Assembly: GCA_013297985.1 (NCBI GenBank)
Contig: JAAFIY010000011.1
Span: forward strand, 1 to 49,366
DNA from: Comamonadaceae bacterium
Lineage (GTDB): Bacteria > Pseudomonadota > Gammaproteobacteria > Burkholderiales > Burkholderiaceae_C
DNA length: 49,366 nucleotides
Direction of reading: 5' to 3'
How positions within the stretch are numbered: the stretch's first letter is position 1; the number at the start of each line of letters is the position of its first letter. A model generated the notes under the pieces. The model made no database searches, was not told the origin of the DNA, and was given only the letters and a program-made list of their open reading frames with translations. Positions 19,691-28,541 of the stretch are shown piece after piece. The translations under genes and the position numbers were made by a program.

Positions 19691-21090
19691 GCGCCGCGCC
19701 CTTGCAAGCCATTGACATTGGGCAAGGCGTGCGCGCTGGCCGCATCAAGGCCGTGGATGTGGCCCAACAGATGCTGGCCAACGTGGCCGCGCGAGACGGC
19801 CGCTTCAACAGCTTTACAGAAGTCACCCACGCACGCGCGCTGGCCGAAGCGGCAGCGGTGGATGCCGCAGTGGCCGCAGGTCAAGCCGCGCACTTGCCCC
19901 TGGCCGGGGTGCCTTATGCGGTGAAGAACCTGTTTGACCTGCAGGGCGTGACCACGCTCGCAGGCAGCGTGGTGGAAAAAACCGCTGCGCCTGCGGCCCA
20001 AGACGCCACCTTGGTGGCACGCATGAAAGCCGCCGGTGCGGTGTGCGTGGGCGCACTGAACATGGACGAATACGCCTACGGCTTCACCACCGAAAACACC
20101 CACTACGGGCCTACGCGCAACCCGCATGACGCGTCGCGCATCTCGGGCGGTTCGTCTGGGGGTTCTGCGGCGGCAGTGGCCGCAGGCTTGGTGCCGCTTA
20201 GCTTGGGTTCAGACACCAACGGCTCCATCCGCGTGCCGTCCAGCCTGTGCGGCGTGTGGGGCTTAAAGCCCACCTTTTCGCGCCTGAGCCGGGCGGGCAC
20301 TTACCCGTTTGTGGCCAGCCTGGATCACCTGGGGCCGTTTGCTGCGTCACTGGCCGACCTAGCCGCTTGCTATGACGCCCTGCAGGGCACCGACGCGCGC
20401 GACTGGGCCTGTGCACCTCGGCCCGCTGAGCCCGTGACCCAAGCTATGCACACCATCGACGTAGCCGGCCTGCGCATCGGTGTGCTGGGCGGCTTTTTTC
20501 AAAAGTACGCCAGCGAACAGGCCCTGGACACCGTAGCGCGCGCCGCGCAAGCCTTGGGCGCTACAAAAACGGTAGAAATAGCCGACGCGCAAATGGGCCG
20601 CAGCGCCGCCTTCATCATCACCATGGCCGAAGGCGGGCAATTGCATTTGAAAGACTTGCCCAAGCGCCATGGCGAGTTTGAACCGCTGTCGCGGGACCGC
20701 TTCATTGCAGGCAGCTTGCTACCTGCTGCTTGGGTTCAACAAGCCCAGCGTGCGCGCAACCTGTATCGCGAACGCTTTATGCATGTATTTGACAGCGTTG
20801 ATGTGCTGCTGTGCGCCGCCACACCGGTTTCGGCCCCAATCATTGGTACGGAGACGCTCACACTGGGTGGCGAAACCATGAACGCCCGCGCCAGCATGGG
20901 CCTGTTCACTCAGCCCATTTCATGCATCGGCCTGCCGGTGGTGGCTGCGCCGATCGTGCAGCCTGCCGGCGCCATGCCGCTGGGCGTGCAGATCATTGCG
21001 GCGCCTTGGCGCGAAGACCGCTGCTTTGCCGTGGCCCACGCACTGGCCGCAGCGGGTGTGGCTGCCTTCACGCCGCCACCCGCCCACTAA
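19687..21090 (+). CDS. AtzE family amidohydrolase (amidase signature)
   Basis: A 467-residue amidase. The Ser-cisSer-Lys triad is visible: Lys in PYAVKNLFD (about 78), cis-Ser in [14 protein letters not shown] (about 153) and the nucleophile Ser in [13 protein letters not shown] (about 177). AtzE hydrolyses 1-carboxybiuret in cyanuric acid breakdown. No cyanuric acid hydrolase or allophanate hydrolase is in the window, so the true substrate may be another ureide or amide brought in by the upstream importer. Confidence 0.85.
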   Translation: MSAAPLQAIDIGQGVRAGRIKAVDVAQQMLANVAARDGRFNSFTEVTHARALAEAAAVDAAVAAGQAAHLPLAGVPYAVKNLFDLQGVTTLAGSVVEKTAAPAAQDATLVARMKAAGAVCVGALNMDEYAYGFTTENTHYGPTRNPHDASRISGGSSGGSAAAVAAGLVPLSLGSDTNGSIRVPSSLCGVWGLKPTFSRLSRAGTYPFVASLDHLGPFAASLADLAACYDALQGTDARDWACAPRPAEPVTQAMHTIDVAGLRIGVLGGFFQKYASEQALDTVARAAQALGATKTVEIADAQMGRSAAFIITMAEGGQLHLKDLPKRHGEFEPLSRDRFIAGSLLPAAWVQQAQRARNLYRERFMHVFDSVDVLLCAATPVSAPIIGTETLTLGGETMNARASMGLFTQPISCIGLPVVAAPIVQPAGAMPLGVQIIAAPWREDRCFAVAHALAAAGVAAFTPPPAH

Positions 21091-21116
21091 AACCCTGCAC
21101 CCAGCCGCCTAATTCC

Positions 21117-21503
21117 ATGGACATCAACTTGCCCGACGTGCTGGCCGAAGTCACGGCCGAGTTCGCCAAATACGAAGAGGCGCTGGCCACCAACGATGTG
21201 GCCGCACTCGACGAATTTTTTTGGCGCAGCCCGCTCGCGCTGCGCTACGGCGTCAATGAAATCTTGTATGGCCACGACGAAATCGCCGCCTTTCGCGCCG
21301 CTCGCCCGCCGCAGACCTTTCAACGCATCACCGACAAAACCGTCATCACCACCTACGGCCGCGACTACGCCACCACCAACATCCACTTTCATCGGGTAGG
21401 CGGCGACAAGACCGGGCGGCAAAGCCAGACCTGGGTGCGACTGCCACAGGGCTGGCGCATTGTGGCGGCGCATGTGTCGCTGATGCTGCCGCCGCAAGCG
21501 TGA
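21117..21503 (+). CDS. AtzH-like NTF2-fold protein (DUF3225)
   Basis: A 128-residue NTF2-like protein ([20 protein letters not shown], then [16 protein letters not shown] and [19 protein letters not shown]). This is the AtzH family, found beside AtzG/AtzE in Pseudomonas ADP. It ends the importer-amidase operon, 26 bp after the amidase. The ATG at 21117 begins the conserved part; the longer open frame overlaps the amidase gene. Confidence 0.8.
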   Translation: MDINLPDVLAEVTAEFAKYEEALATNDVAALDEFFWRSPLALRYGVNEILYGHDEIAAFRAARPPQTFQRITDKTVITTYGRDYATTNIHFHRVGGDKTGRQSQTWVRLPQGWRIVAAHVSLMLPPQA

Positions 21504-21532
21504 ACCCCACGCCTTGCGCGACAGAGCAGTTT

Positions 21533-21590
21533 GCTATGTTTTTTGTAGCTGCTTAGGCCGTATTTCCGAGCCCAGGAGCCCCTGTTTCTT
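21533..21590 (+). repeat. Dispersed Comamonad-type repeat, copy 3
   Basis: GCTATGTTTTTTGTAGCTGC then TTAGGCCG, GAGCCCAGGAGCCCC and TGTTTCTT. It lies between the convergent AtzH-like and eutC genes. Confidence 0.8.
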
Positions 21591-21607
21591 AAAAGACCTG
21601 ACCGGTA

Positions 21608-22423
21608 TCAAGACCCAATGGGTTCGCCCGCCAGCAAAAAGCTGTCGGCCATGTTGAGCGCGGCCACTTCGCCTTCGCTTTGGTCTTTAAGCCCCACCCC
21701 GGTCAACTGCCGAGCTCGGGCTTCACGCAAGAGCCACGCCACGCGCTGAGCGGCCACGGGCAGCGCCAAGCCCTCGGGCCGCACGTTGGACACGCAGTTG
21801 CGCTGGGCGTCGGTGCAACCCGGGCGCGGTGCCCAGGTGATGTACACGCCCATGCTGTCAGGTGAACTCAAGCCCGGGCGCTCACCAATCAGGACTGCCA
21901 CGACCGCAGCGCCCAGCGCATGGCCAATCGGGTCGCCCACCGCCACGCGAGCTTGGCGCACCACCGCCACCGGGCCCCAGCGCCAAGCTGCGCCCAAGGC
22001 CTCGCGCAACAGGGCAATAAACGGCGCAGCGTGCTGCTGTACCGCCCACGCAGACAGCCCGTCTGCCACCACCACCGCCAAATCCACGCCCGCAAACGGC
22101 GCCATCTGCGCCAAGTACGCAGACGAAGCAGCACTGAGTTGTCGGCCCAGATCGGGCCGCTTCAAGTACATCGCACGATCGGTCGCCGCGCTTTGCAGCA
22201 GCAGCGTTGGCAAACCCAGTGCTGCGATCTGCCCTTGCAACGCAGCGTCGTCCAAAGGCCGGTGAACGGCGTCACGCGCCTGCGCGTGGGCGAGCTGAAA
22301 GGCCAGGTGCACTGGCGTGGTCACGCTGGCCCCGCTGCGGCCCAGGCCGATGCGCGCAGGGGTGTGCGCTTGCAGCGCTGCCCAGGGGCTGGCACTGAGG
22401 TCGCTGGCGGGTGGTGGGTTCAT
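21608..22423 (-). CDS. eutC: Ethanolamine ammonia-lyase small subunit
   Basis: A 271-residue EutC. The N-terminal PARIGLGRSGASVTT, central VVVADGLSAWAV and C-terminal GCTDAQRNCVSNVRPEGL (with cysteines) are characteristic. EutBC splits ethanolamine to acetaldehyde and ammonia using adenosylcobalamin, which binds at the B/C interface. Its start overlaps the eutB stop by four bases (ATGA), so the subunits are co-translated. Confidence 0.92.
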   Translation of the reverse strand: MNPPPASDLSASPWAALQAHTPARIGLGRSGASVTTPVHLAFQLAHAQARDAVHRPLDDAALQGQIAALGLPTLLLQSAATDRAMYLKRPDLGRQLSAASSAYLAQMAPFAGVDLAVVVADGLSAWAVQQHAAPFIALLREALGAAWRWGPVAVVRQARVAVGDPIGHALGAAVVAVLIGERPGLSSPDSMGVYITWAPRPGCTDAQRNCVSNVRPEGLALPVAAQRVAWLLREARARQLTGVGLKDQSEGEVAALNMADSFLLAGEPIGS

Positions 22424-23829
22424 ACCCGCTTTTCCAACAGGCGGCCAAACATGGCGGGCATCTCGTTGCGCACATAGCCCGGCGCGCCGCCCTGCATGAT
22501 CTGCATGCGCTGCAGCCAGGCTTCAAACTCCGGCGCGGGGCGCAGGCCCAGCACGCGGCGGGCATACAGCGCGTCATGAAACGAGGTGGTCTGGTAGTTC
22601 AGCATCACGTCATCCGACCCCGGCACCCCCATGATGAAGCTGCAACCCGCCACGCCCAGCAGCGTCAGCAGCACGTCCATGTCGTTCTGGTCGGCTTCCG
22701 CATGGTTGGTGTAGCAAATATCGCAGCCCATGGGCAGGCCCAGCAGCTTGCCGCAGAAGTGGTCTTCCAATCCCGCGCGGATGATCTGCTTGCCGTCGTA
22801 CAAATACTCCGGGCCAATGAAGCCCACCACGCTGTTGACCAACAGCGGCTGAAACTGCCGGGCCACCGCATAGGCCCGCGCCTCAATGGTTTGCTGATCG
22901 CAGCCATGGTGCGCTTGGGCCGACAGCGCACTGCCCTGGCCAGTCTCAAAGTACATCACGTTGGCGCCGCGCTGGCCGTCATCACCAAACACGGCGCCAC
23001 GTTGCAATGACAGCGCCGCCTCGCGCGCCTGCTGCAGCAGGCTCAGGTTGATGCCAAAGCTGGTGTTGGTGGCCTCGGTGCCACCGATGGACTGAAACAC
23101 CAAATCCACCGGCGCGCCCTGCTCGATGCACTGCAGCGTGTTGGTCACATGGGTGAGCACACAGCTTTGGCTGGGGATGTCAAAGCGCTGGCGCACCGCA
23201 TCCAGCATCTGCAGCAGCCGCGTGACTTGCGCCACGTTGTCGCCCGCAGGGTTGATGCCGATCACCGCGTCGCCGCTGCCCAGCAACAGGCCGTCCAACA
23301 CGCTGGCCGCAATGCCTGCAGCGCTGTCGGTGGGGTGATTGGGTTGCAGCCGGGTGGACATGTGGCCCGGCAGCCCAATGGTGTTGCGAAAGCGGCTGCG
23401 CACCTGGCATTTGCGCGCCACCAGGATCAGATCTTGGTTGCGCATAAGTTTGCTGACCGCCGCCACCATCTCGGGCATCAAGCCCGGCGCCGTGCGTTGC
23501 AAGGTGGCGCTATCGGCGGCGTCTGACAGCAGCCAATCACGCAGGGCACCCACGGTGAGGTGTGCGATCGGCGCAAAGGCTTGCGCATCGTGATGGTCAA
23601 TGATCAGCCGGGTGATTTCATCGTCTTCATAAGGCACCACGGCTTCTTGCAAAAAGTGCCGCAAGGGCACATCGGCCAGCGCCATTTGGGCAGCGGCACG
23701 CTCAGCGCTGCTATGGGCCGCCAAGCCCGCCAACTCATCGCCGGAACGCAAGGGCGTGGCCCGCGCCAGCAGCGTGCGCAAGTCAGCAAAGGTGTAGCGC
23801 TGGCTGCCCAGCATGTGCGCAAAAGCCAT
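22420..23829 (-). CDS. eutB: Ethanolamine ammonia-lyase large subunit
   Basis: A 469-residue EutB. It opens MAFAHMLGSQRYTF and carries TPLRSGDELAGLAA, IGINPAGDNVAQVTRLL, CDICYTNHAEADQND and FIMGVPGSDDVMLNYQ, all typical of this catalytic TIM-barrel subunit. I take ATG 23829; a GTG nine bases upstream is possible. No eut shell, EutR, reactivase or permease gene is nearby. This looks like the simple cytosolic pathway used for nitrogen or carbon scavenging outside a microcompartment. Confidence 0.92.
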   Translation of the reverse strand: MAFAHMLGSQRYTFADLRTLLARATPLRSGDELAGLAAHSSAERAAAQMALADVPLRHFLQEAVVPYEDDEITRLIIDHHDAQAFAPIAHLTVGALRDWLLSDAADSATLQRTAPGLMPEMVAAVSKLMRNQDLILVARKCQVRSRFRNTIGLPGHMSTRLQPNHPTDSAAGIAASVLDGLLLGSGDAVIGINPAGDNVAQVTRLLQMLDAVRQRFDIPSQSCVLTHVTNTLQCIEQGAPVDLVFQSIGGTEATNTSFGINLSLLQQAREAALSLQRGAVFGDDGQRGANVMYFETGQGSALSAQAHHGCDQQTIEARAYAVARQFQPLLVNSVVGFIGPEYLYDGKQIIRAGLEDHFCGKLLGLPMGCDICYTNHAEADQNDMDVLLTLLGVAGCSFIMGVPGSDDVMLNYQTTSFHDALYARRVLGLRPAPEFEAWLQRMQIMQGGAPGYVRNEMPAMFGRLLEKRV

Positions 23830-23954
23830 GCGCGGCACTGTAAGAGATCAAGCTGCTGCGGGGGGCGCACGGCTGCAACAGCCACGCCGCGCACGGGCTT
23901 CTGAGATCGGCCTCGCGCCCGCGGCCACGGCTCATCCAAGACGCCCATGGGTTT

Positions 23955-24014
23955 GCTATCGATTCAATAGCTGCATACGCCCCATTTAATCGCCTTAGAG
24001 GCCGATCCGGCTTG
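23955..24014 (+). repeat. Dispersed Comamonad-type repeat, copy 4
   Basis: GCTATCGATTCAATAGCTGC then ATACGCCCCATTT and TTAGAGGCCGATCCGG. It lies between the start of eutB and the end of the histidine kinase gene, both on the minus strand. Confidence 0.85.
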
Positions 24015-24049
24015 AAGTCTCAGCCCGGCACTCAAGCTTTGGACTTGGT

Positions 24050-25378
24050 CTAGCGCGGGCTGTCGGCGGTCAGCACCGCTGGCATCCAGACCATCGCCAC
24101 CTCCAATCCCGGTGACGCATTGCGAATGCGCAGCACGCCCCCGTGCGCTTGGGCCACCTGGCGGCACAGGTGCAGGCCCAAGCCCACGCCGCCGGCACTG
24201 CGGGTGCGCGCGGCGTCGGGGCGGTGAAAGGGTTCGCCCAGACGCGCTAGTTGGTCTTCAGCCACCCCAGCGCCGTGGTCACGCACGCCCAGGGCCCACC
24301 GGTTATCGGCTTGCGCGTGCAAAAAAAGATTGGGTGGCTGGGTGGCCTCAGCCGCATGTCGGCGGGCGTTGGACACCAGGTTGCGCAGCATCAGGCGCAG
24401 CCTTGTTTCGTCAATCTGCACCCGGCGGTGCGGCACATTCATCTCCAGCGCCAAACCTTCTTCAGCCGCCACGCGCTGCAGCAGCGCCGCCAGGTCCAGG
24501 GGCGTGCTCTGCAGCGCGGTGTGGCCTTGCTGCAGGCGTTCACTTTCCAGCAATGTGGCGATCAGGTCGCGCATGTCGGCCAGTTCGCGCAATAGGGCTT
24601 CGCGCTCGGGGCTTTCGTCCAGCAGTTCGGCATGCAGGCGCGCGCGGGTGAGCGGGCTGCGCAGTTCGTGGCTGATGGCCAACAGCAGCGTGCGCTTGGC
24701 TTGCAGCATGCTGGCCAGGCTCTGGGCCATGCCGTCGATGCGCTGAGCCAGGGCGCCCAGCTCGTCATCACGCAAGCGCCCGTGGGTGGCAAAGGCGGCG
24801 ATGGGCTGATCAAATCGGCCTGCGGTGTAGGCGCCAACCCCTGCACCAATGGCATCCAAAGGCTTGAGCAAGCGGCGCACGGCCAGGTAGGCCAGCAGCG
24901 TCAATAACAGCAAAACCGACAGCGCAATCCACCCCAGCCAACGCTTGCGCTGGTCTTGCGGGGGCGCTGCCAAACGCACGCTCAGCACATGGCCATCAGC
25001 CAGCGTGCGTGTGAGGCCCCAGTCACCTTTAGGGTAGCGGTCATCGTGGGTATCGTCATAGGTGCGCGAGGATTCGGCGCGGCTGTCAAAGCGCACACTG
25101 GGACCGTCAATGCGCAAGGCAATCGGCAAGCGCTTGGCCAGCGCCCGCGCGCGCTCGACGTCGGGCGGGGTACCGATCTCAGCGGCCAGCCGGTCCACAT
25201 AGTCGGCGGTAAACGCACGGGCATAGGCTTCCCAACCGACTTTCAGCGCGCGCTGCAAGCTCACCAGCAAAAGCCCGGCCGCGGCCAGCGCCAACACCAA
25301 AAACAACACCATCAGCCGCGACTTCAGGCTTTGCCGAAATCGGTGCCAAGCCTGTTGCAAGCGGGCCAAAGGGCTCAT
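24050..25378 (-). CDS. Two-component sensor histidine kinase
   Basis: A 442-residue kinase. It has a membrane segment at about 20-40 (LMVLFLVLALAAAGLLLVS), a periplasmic sensor of about 100 residues, a second membrane segment (WIALSVLLLLTLLAYLAV), HAMP, an H-box (LLAISHELRSPLTR), an N-box (LRNLVSNARRHA) and G-boxes (GVRDHGAGVAED, GGVGLGLHLC). ATG 25378 follows the response-regulator stop by four bases. Position after the regulator and a Spy/CpxP-like gene suggests an envelope-stress or metal sensor. Confidence 0.88.
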   Translation of the reverse strand: MSPLARLQQAWHRFRQSLKSRLMVLFLVLALAAAGLLLVSLQRALKVGWEAYARAFTADYVDRLAAEIGTPPDVERARALAKRLPIALRIDGPSVRFDSRAESSRTYDDTHDDRYPKGDWGLTRTLADGHVLSVRLAAPPQDQRKRWLGWIALSVLLLLTLLAYLAVRRLLKPLDAIGAGVGAYTAGRFDQPIAAFATHGRLRDDELGALAQRIDGMAQSLASMLQAKRTLLLAISHELRSPLTRARLHAELLDESPEREALLRELADMRDLIATLLESERLQQGHTALQSTPLDLAALLQRVAAEEGLALEMNVPHRRVQIDETRLRLMLRNLVSNARRHAAEATQPPNLFLHAQADNRWALGVRDHGAGVAEDQLARLGEPFHRPDAARTRSAGGVGLGLHLCRQVAQAHGGVLRIRNASPGLEVAMVWMPAVLTADSPR

Positions 25379-25382
25379 GGTG

Positions 25383-26120
25383 TCAGCTTGGCACGCCAAT
25401 GAACACGTAGCCTGAATTGCGCAGGGTGCGGATCAGGTCCAAGGGCGTGAGCTTGCGCCGCAGACGGCTAACCAGAATATCCACAGCACGGCTATGGATG
25501 TCTTCGGCGGCCTGGCCGCGCAGCCGCGCCAAGATCTCGTCACGGCTGAACACCCGCGTGGGAGCGGCGGCGAGCAAGATCAGCAGTTCAAATTCAGCGC
25601 CCGTCAAGTCCACGGCGCGACCGTCCACACGCACCTCGCGCCGGGGGCCGTCTATCACCATGCGCCCATAGCTCAAGTGGGGCAAGCGTCGGGGAGCTGC
25701 GGGGGCTTGCGCCACGGGTGTGGTGCGCCGCCACACGGTTTGCAAGCGTGCCAGTAGTTCACGGGGCTCAAAGGGCTTGGGCAAGTAGTCGTCTGCGCCC
25801 AATTCCAGGCCCACCACGCGGTCCATCACGTCACCGCGTGCGGTCAGCATCACGATGGGCAGGGTGCACAAAGGCGCGCTTTCACGGCGCAGCAGGCGGC
25901 ACAGATCAAAGCCGTCCATCTCGGGCAGCATCACGTCCAGCAGCACCGCATCAAAAGACGAGCGGGCGCTGGGTGAACGCAGCACCTGCAGCGCTTCAGA
26001 AGGGCGCACCGCCTGTTGCATCTCGATGCCATGGCGGCCGAAGAAGGCCGCCAGCGGCGGGCCCAGTGCTTCGTCGTCGTCAACCAGCAGCAGGTGGCGC
26101 GTGGTGGGGGGCACAGTCAT
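25383..26120 (-). CDS. OmpR/CpxR-type response regulator
   Basis: A 245-residue regulator. The receiver has the acidic pair in LLLVDDDEALG, the phosphorylated Asp in VLLDVMLPEMDG and Lys in PKPFEPREL. The C-terminal winged-helix includes DLTGAEFELLILLAAAPTRV and DILVSRLRRKL. It is co-transcribed with the kinase and lies 18 bp after the Spy/CpxP-like gene. Its probable binding site is the pair of GTATCG hexamers upstream of that gene. Confidence 0.9.
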   Translation of the reverse strand: MTVPPTTRHLLLVDDDEALGPPLAAFFGRHGIEMQQAVRPSEALQVLRSPSARSSFDAVLLDVMLPEMDGFDLCRLLRRESAPLCTLPIVMLTARGDVMDRVVGLELGADDYLPKPFEPRELLARLQTVWRRTTPVAQAPAAPRRLPHLSYGRMVIDGPRREVRVDGRAVDLTGAEFELLILLAAAPTRVFSRDEILARLRGQAAEDIHSRAVDILVSRLRRKLTPLDLIRTLRNSGYVFIGVPS

Positions 26121-26138
26121 CGCGCAATGCTAAGCGGC

Positions 26139-26612
26139 CTAGCGGCGCGCTGAACGGGCACGGGCCAGCAGCTCACGCAACTGGGCTTGCTGCCCTTCGC
26201 GCAGGCTGTCGTAGAAGTCTGCCGCCGCATCGACCACGCCGGGGCTTTGCACCAGCGCATTGGACATCTGCGCTTGCGCCAGGGTGTTGATGCGGGCTCG
26301 GTCGAAGGTGGTGCCTTGCATCGCTGCGGCCAGTTCATCGCGCGGACGGGCGCTGACGGCCACGGCGCTGTTGCGGGCTTCACGCACGCGGTCGGCCAGC
26401 ACCGCCAGTTTGGCTTGCTGGGCAGCGTCCAGGTCAAGGTACGAGGCGGCGCGCTCGATCAGGCGGGCTTGCATGGGCGCGACTTCCGACGCCGTCACAG
26501 CGCGCCAGCCGAAGTAAGCACCGTCGCCGCGGTGCGCGATGGCGGTGGCGCCCACCAGCAGGGTGGCGGCGGCAGCGGCGCCGATCAGGGTGCGTTTGAT
26601 CCAGACTTTCAT
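26139..26612 (-). CDS. Spy/CpxP-like periplasmic protein
   Basis: A 157-residue helical protein with a signal peptide (RTLIGAAAAATLLVGATAIAH). The mature part is rich in charged helices and contains a degenerate LTXXQ-type motif (LDLDAAQQAKLAVLADRV). Such proteins act as periplasmic chaperones or metal-linked feedback regulators of Cpx-like two-component systems. It is the first gene of the operon with the response regulator and kinase, which fits a feedback role. Confidence 0.75.
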   Translation of the reverse strand: MKVWIKRTLIGAAAAATLLVGATAIAHRGDGAYFGWRAVTASEVAPMQARLIERAASYLDLDAAQQAKLAVLADRVREARNSAVAVSARPRDELAAAMQGTTFDRARINTLAQAQMSNALVQSPGVVDAAADFYDSLREGQQAQLRELLARARSARR

Positions 26613-26693
26613 GGGGTTCCTTAGCAGGGAGTTGGGGGGCGTGGAAGGAGCCCTGATAGTCCGCGCTGGGCCCCGTGCCGTCCTTTCTGGCCG

Positions 26694-26709
26694 GTATCGG
26701 TACGTATCG
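26694..26709. promoter_or_regulatory. Candidate OmpR-type tandem site GTATCG-N4-GTATCG
   Basis: Two identical GTATCG hexamers at 26694-26699 and 26704-26709 are 10 bp apart, the spacing used by OmpR-family regulators on one DNA face. They lie 82-97 bp upstream of the Spy/CpxP-like start and also upstream of the photolyase operon. An inverted copy (CGATAC) is at 26785-26790. Confidence 0.45.
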
Positions 26710-26830
26710 TTTTGTGTCTGACGGCTCGTTTTGGCTTGGCCCCAGCCAGGCCTTGCCCTTGGGCGCCCAAGGACGTCGAGCTATCGATACATTCGTGCTT
26801 GCTCTTGGTGCCGTATCCCTTGTTCGGTCG

Positions 26831-26998
26831 ATGAACCCACCCAACCCCGACTTTCGCGGCAACAAATCTGCCCTGCCCAGCAAGCCCTGCGCGGCGTGTG
26901 GGCGCCCCATGGTTTGGCGCAAGCGCTGGGCGCGCACCTGGGCTGAAGTCAAGTACTGCTCTGACGCGTGCCGCCAGGGCAAGGGCAAGGGTGCATAG
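26831..26998 (+). CDS. DUF2256 zinc-ribbon-like small protein
   Basis: A 55-residue protein with the DUF2256 pattern: KPCAACGRPMVWRKRWAR, then WAEVKYCSDACRQ, giving two Cys pairs likely to hold zinc. DUF2256 genes are often found next to photolyase/cryptochrome genes, as here; the function is unknown. The ATG at 26831 starts the conserved part, although the frame is open from 26675. Its stop lies inside the next gene's start region. Confidence 0.8.
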   Translation: MNPPNPDFRGNKSALPSKPCAACGRPMVWRKRWARTWAEVKYCSDACRQGKGKGA

Positions 26999-28541
26999 CT
27001 TGCGGCATCTGGTGCTGGTGTTGGGCGATCAACTCGATTTGCACGCCGCCGCCTTCGACGGTTTTGACGCCGCCCAAGACGCGGTGTGGATGGCCGAGGT
27101 GGCGCAAGAGTCCACCCATGTGTGGTCGAGTAAGCCGCGCACGGTGATGTTTCTGGCGGCCATGCGGCACTTTGCCAAGGCGCTGCGCGAAGCGGGCCGC
27201 ACGGTGCACTACACCGCCTTGGACCAGGCCGACAACCGCGGCAGCCTAGCTGCGCAGTTGCAAGCTGACCTTGCGCGCCTGCAGCCCCAAGGCCTGGTGC
27301 TTACCGCACCGGGTGACTGGCGGGTGCTGCAAACCCTAAAGGCCACGGCGCACAGCCTTGCCCTGCCCTTGGATATCCGTGAAGACCGGCATTTTTTCTG
27401 CAGCGTGCGCGAGTTTGCCGCTCATGCCAAGGCCCGCAAATCGCTGCGCATGGAGTACTTCTATCGCGAGATGCGCAAGCGCCACCAGGTGCTGATGGCC
27501 GCTGACGCACCCGATCAACCCGAAGGCGGGCAGTGGAACTTTGACGCTGACAACCGCGAGGCCTTCGGTCCGCAAGGCCCCGGCGCCGTGCCGCCGCGCA
27601 CCGCCTTTGCGCCCGACGACATCACCCGCGAAGTGATCACCCTGGTGCAGCAGCGCTTGGCCGATCACCCCGGCCAGCTTGCAAGCTTTGCCTGGCCCGT
27701 GACACGCGAGCAAGCCTTGGTAGCGCTGCAAGCTTTTGTGGCCGAACGCCTGCCCCATTTCGGCCCCTACCAAGACGCCATGTGGCCCGGCCAGCCGTGG
27801 CTGTACCACGCGCATTTGTCCGCCGCACTCAACTTGAAGCTGTTAAACCCCCGTGAGGTGGTCGCCGCCGCCGTGGACGCCTACCGCGCAGGTACCACGC
27901 CGCTGGCCAGCGTGGAAGGCTTTGTGCGCCAGATTCTGGGCTGGCGCGAATACGTGCGCGGCATTTACTGGACGCGCATGCCCGACTATGCCGAGCTCAA
28001 CGCGCTGAACGCGCAAGAAGACTTGCCGGCTTGGTATTGGACGGGCGCCACCGACATGGCCTGCCTGCGTGACGCCATTGGCCAAACCCTTGAGCATGGC
28101 TACGCGCATCACATCCAACGGCTGATGGTGACCGGCCTGTTTGCGCTGATGTACGGCGTGCAGCCGCAGCAAGTGCATGCGTGGTACTTGGCGGTGTACG
28201 TGGATGCGGTGGAGTGGGTGGAGCTGCCCAACACCATCGGCATGAGCCAGTACGCCGATGGCGGCCTGATGGCCAGCAAGCCCTATGTGGCCACCGGCAA
28301 ATACATCCAGCGCATGAGCCCGTATTGCAAAGGCTGCAAATACGACCCGGCCCAACGCACGGGGCCAAAAGCCTGCCCCTTCACCACGCTGTACTGGGAT
28401 TTCTTGCTGCAGCACGAATCACAACTGGCCCACAACCCGCGCATGGCGCTGCAAGTCAAAAACGTGGTGCGGCTTGACGGCCCGCAACGGCTGGCTATTC
28501 AGGCACAGGCCTTGGCAATCCGCAGCGGACAGGTGACATGA
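26991..28541 (+). CDS. Fe-S bacterial cryptochrome/(6-4) photolyase (CryB/PhrB type)
   Basis: A 516-residue protein of the FeS-BCP/CryPro class. The N-terminal antenna domain begins HLVLVLGDQLD. The C-terminal FAD domain carries FVRQILGWREYVRGIYW, DAVEWVELPNTIGMSQYADG and a cysteine cluster YCKGCKYDPAQRTGPKACPF, which with the Cys in TDMACLRDAI makes four ligands for a 4Fe-4S cluster. Class members repair (6-4) photoproducts or act as light sensors, with a lumazine-type antenna. I choose GTG 26991 because AAGGGCAAGG precedes it and the antenna begins directly after; it overlaps the DUF2256 stop. Confidence 0.88.
   Translation: MHSLRHLVLVLGDQLDLHAAAFDGFDAAQDAVWMAEVAQESTHVWSSKPRTVMFLAAMRHFAKALREAGRTVHYTALDQADNRGSLAAQLQADLARLQPQGLVLTAPGDWRVLQTLKATAHSLALPLDIREDRHFFCSVREFAAHAKARKSLRMEYFYREMRKRHQVLMAADAPDQPEGGQWNFDADNREAFGPQGPGAVPPRTAFAPDDITREVITLVQQRLADHPGQLASFAWPVTREQALVALQAFVAERLPHFGPYQDAMWPGQPWLYHAHLSAALNLKLLNPREVVAAAVDAYRAGTTPLASVEGFVRQILGWREYVRGIYWTRMPDYAELNALNAQEDLPAWYWTGATDMACLRDAIGQTLEHGYAHHIQRLMVTGLFALMYGVQPQQVHAWYLAVYVDAVEWVELPNTIGMSQYADGGLMASKPYVATGKYIQRMSPYCKGCKYDPAQRTGPKACPFTTLYWDFLLQHESQLAHNPRMALQVKNVVRLDGPQRLAIQAQALAIRSGQVT

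Noticed and set aside
20560-20600. Repeat-like sequence (CTACAAAAACGGTAG) inside the AtzE-type gene
   Set aside because: The encoded residues [10 protein letters not shown] look like normal amidase sequence, and the AGAGGCC end is missing, so chance similarity is more likely.
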